Assembly: GCA_900552845.1 (NCBI GenBank)
Contig: USBC01000110.1
Span: forward strand, 1 to 6,310
Direction of reading: 5' to 3'
DNA from: an uncultured Oscillospiraceae bacterium
GTDB lineage: Bacteria; Bacillota; Clostridia; Oscillospirales; Ruminococcaceae
Length of the DNA: 6,310 nt
In this document: positions 5,877 through 6,310 of the stretch, piece after piece
Layout: every line of letters starts with the position of its first letter
How positions within the stretch are numbered: the first letter of the stretch is position 1
The notes under the pieces: model-generated
What the model was told of the DNA's origin: nothing
The model's database searches: none
The model's input: only the letters and a program-made list of their open reading frames with translations
Program-made: the position numbers and the translations under genes

Positions 5877-6062
5877 TCACTCCCGTTTATTGCGCATGCG
5901 GTAGATGAGATAAACCAATACCGCCGCAAGCAGTACCGCCGCCGTTGCGATAAACAGCCCTATGCTTTCCGCAGCCTTCCCCTGCATCAACCGTTGCAGC
6001 GAAAGGGCGGAAAGCACCAGTGCCGCCAGACACAAGAGCATTACCGGCAGTCTTTTATCCAT
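5877..6062 (-). CDS. Small two-helix membrane protein of unknown function
   Basis: I do not recognise this 61-residue protein. It has two hydrophobic segments, about 7-25 (VMLLCLAALVLSALS) and 34-54 (IGLFIATAAVLLAAVLVYLI), joined by a short polar loop QRLMQGKAAES. Both ends are basic (MDKR and RMRNKRE), so a hairpin with both termini in the cytoplasm is expected. No signal peptidase site or lipobox is seen. The ATG overlaps the last 8 bases of thyX, and GAGGGAAGAAG upstream may serve as the ribosome binding site. It ends 12 bases before tmk. Tight packing between two genes of thymidylate synthesis, together with a typical membrane profile, argues that it is real and not a chance frame. Confidence 0.6.
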   Translation of the reverse strand: MDKRLPVMLLCLAALVLSALSLQRLMQGKAAESIGLFIATAAVLLAAVLVYLIYRMRNKRE

Positions 6063-6310
6063 GAGCTTCTTCCCTCATTCTTGCATATTTTTCCCGCATC
6101 TCAGCAGCTTTTCCGCAGGTCATTTTTCCCTCGGAGCAGGCGCCGCGCACGCACGCGGGACCGGCATTTTTGAAAAGATGGGGTGCGACGGAAAGGCAAA
6201 GGGAGAGCATCTGGTCAGCGACCTCACGGATCTCCCACTGGGCGCGCTGACAACAGCGCAGCTCAAAGAAATTCATCAGGCTGCGGGCGTTCATTGTTAC
6301 AATCATTTTG
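6055..6310 (-). CDS. thyX: Flavin-dependent thymidylate synthase, C-terminal part (cut by window edge)
   Basis: ThyX methylates dUMP to dTMP using FAD, NADPH and methylene-tetrahydrofolate. Only the last 84 or so residues are present; the frame stays open to the window edge, so the N-terminal part with the RHRxxSxNxxSxR signature lies outside. The visible VTMNARSLMNFFELRCCQRA and the following QWEIREVADQML are the conserved C-terminal helix region of ThyX, with the NxxxLxxFxxLR pattern that binds FAD and dUMP. The tail (GPACVRGACSEGKMTCGKAA) carries several cysteines, as in clostridial members. The stop is TAA at 6055-6057. The downstream membrane protein gene overlaps it, and tmk, the next enzyme of the pathway, follows, supporting the identification. 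Confidence 0.88.
   Translation of the reverse strand, partial: KMIVTMNARSLMNFFELRCCQRAQWEIREVADQMLSLCLSVAPHLFKNAGPACVRGACSEGKMTCGKAAEMREKYARMREEAHG

Noticed and set aside
1..6310. tRNA or rRNA genes, CRISPR array, insertion sequence, phage or defence genes
   Set aside because: No regularly spaced repeats, transposase or integrase motifs, or RNA gene signatures were seen on either strand; the window reads as a core chromosomal segment.

Overview
The window looks like ordinary chromosome from a GC-rich, anaerobic, Gram-positive bacterium of the Clostridia, probably an Oscillospiraceae/Ruminococcaceae-type gut organism. This placement is inferred from the style of the proteins (a clostridial-type ThyX tail, a Tmk with a GLDGSGKAT P-loop, a soluble DUF2156 protein, a CofE-like orphan), the GGAGG-type ribosome binding sites and the GC-rich third positions. 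No marker gene settles it. Every gene supported here lies on the minus strand, so the biological reading order runs from high to low coordinates.

Upstream unit (6310 to 3432): the 3' end of thyX (FAD-dependent thymidylate synthase, cut by the window edge), a 61-residue two-helix membrane protein overlapping it, a thymidylate kinase, a DUF2156 protein resembling the catalytic half of phosphatidylglycerol lysyltransferase, and an Eis-like GNAT acetyltransferase whose GTG start overlaps the previous stop codon. Gaps are 16 bases or less, which suggests one operon. ThyX makes dTMP and Tmk phosphorylates it to dTDP, so two consecutive steps of dTTP supply are linked. The role of the three other genes is not evident.

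Middle unit (about 3435 to 915): a good sigma-A-type promoter whose -35 box contains the GNAT stop codon precedes a DJ-1/PfpI-family gene, a peptidase-U32-family gene of the TrhP/RlhA RNA-modification type, and the remains of a type I mannose-6-phosphate isomerase gene (manA). manA is clearly broken: its recognisable pieces lie in different frames, and roughly 100 codons carrying three of the four zinc ligands are missing.

Downstream unit (about 922 to 83): an extended -10 promoter at the 3' end of the manA remnant, with a 10-bp perfect inverted repeat over its -35 region, drives a gene of the F420-0:gamma-glutamyl ligase (CofE) fold, followed by an intrinsic terminator. Beyond it, at the left edge, lie three back-to-back GC-rich hairpins, all with the loop TGC.

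I found no tRNA, rRNA, CRISPR array, insertion sequence or phage gene, and no convincing new multi-gene system. The points most worth a second look are the manA decay, the inverted repeat over the CofE-like promoter, the tandem TGC-loop hairpins, and the hairpin at the predicted 5' end of the DJ-1 transcript.
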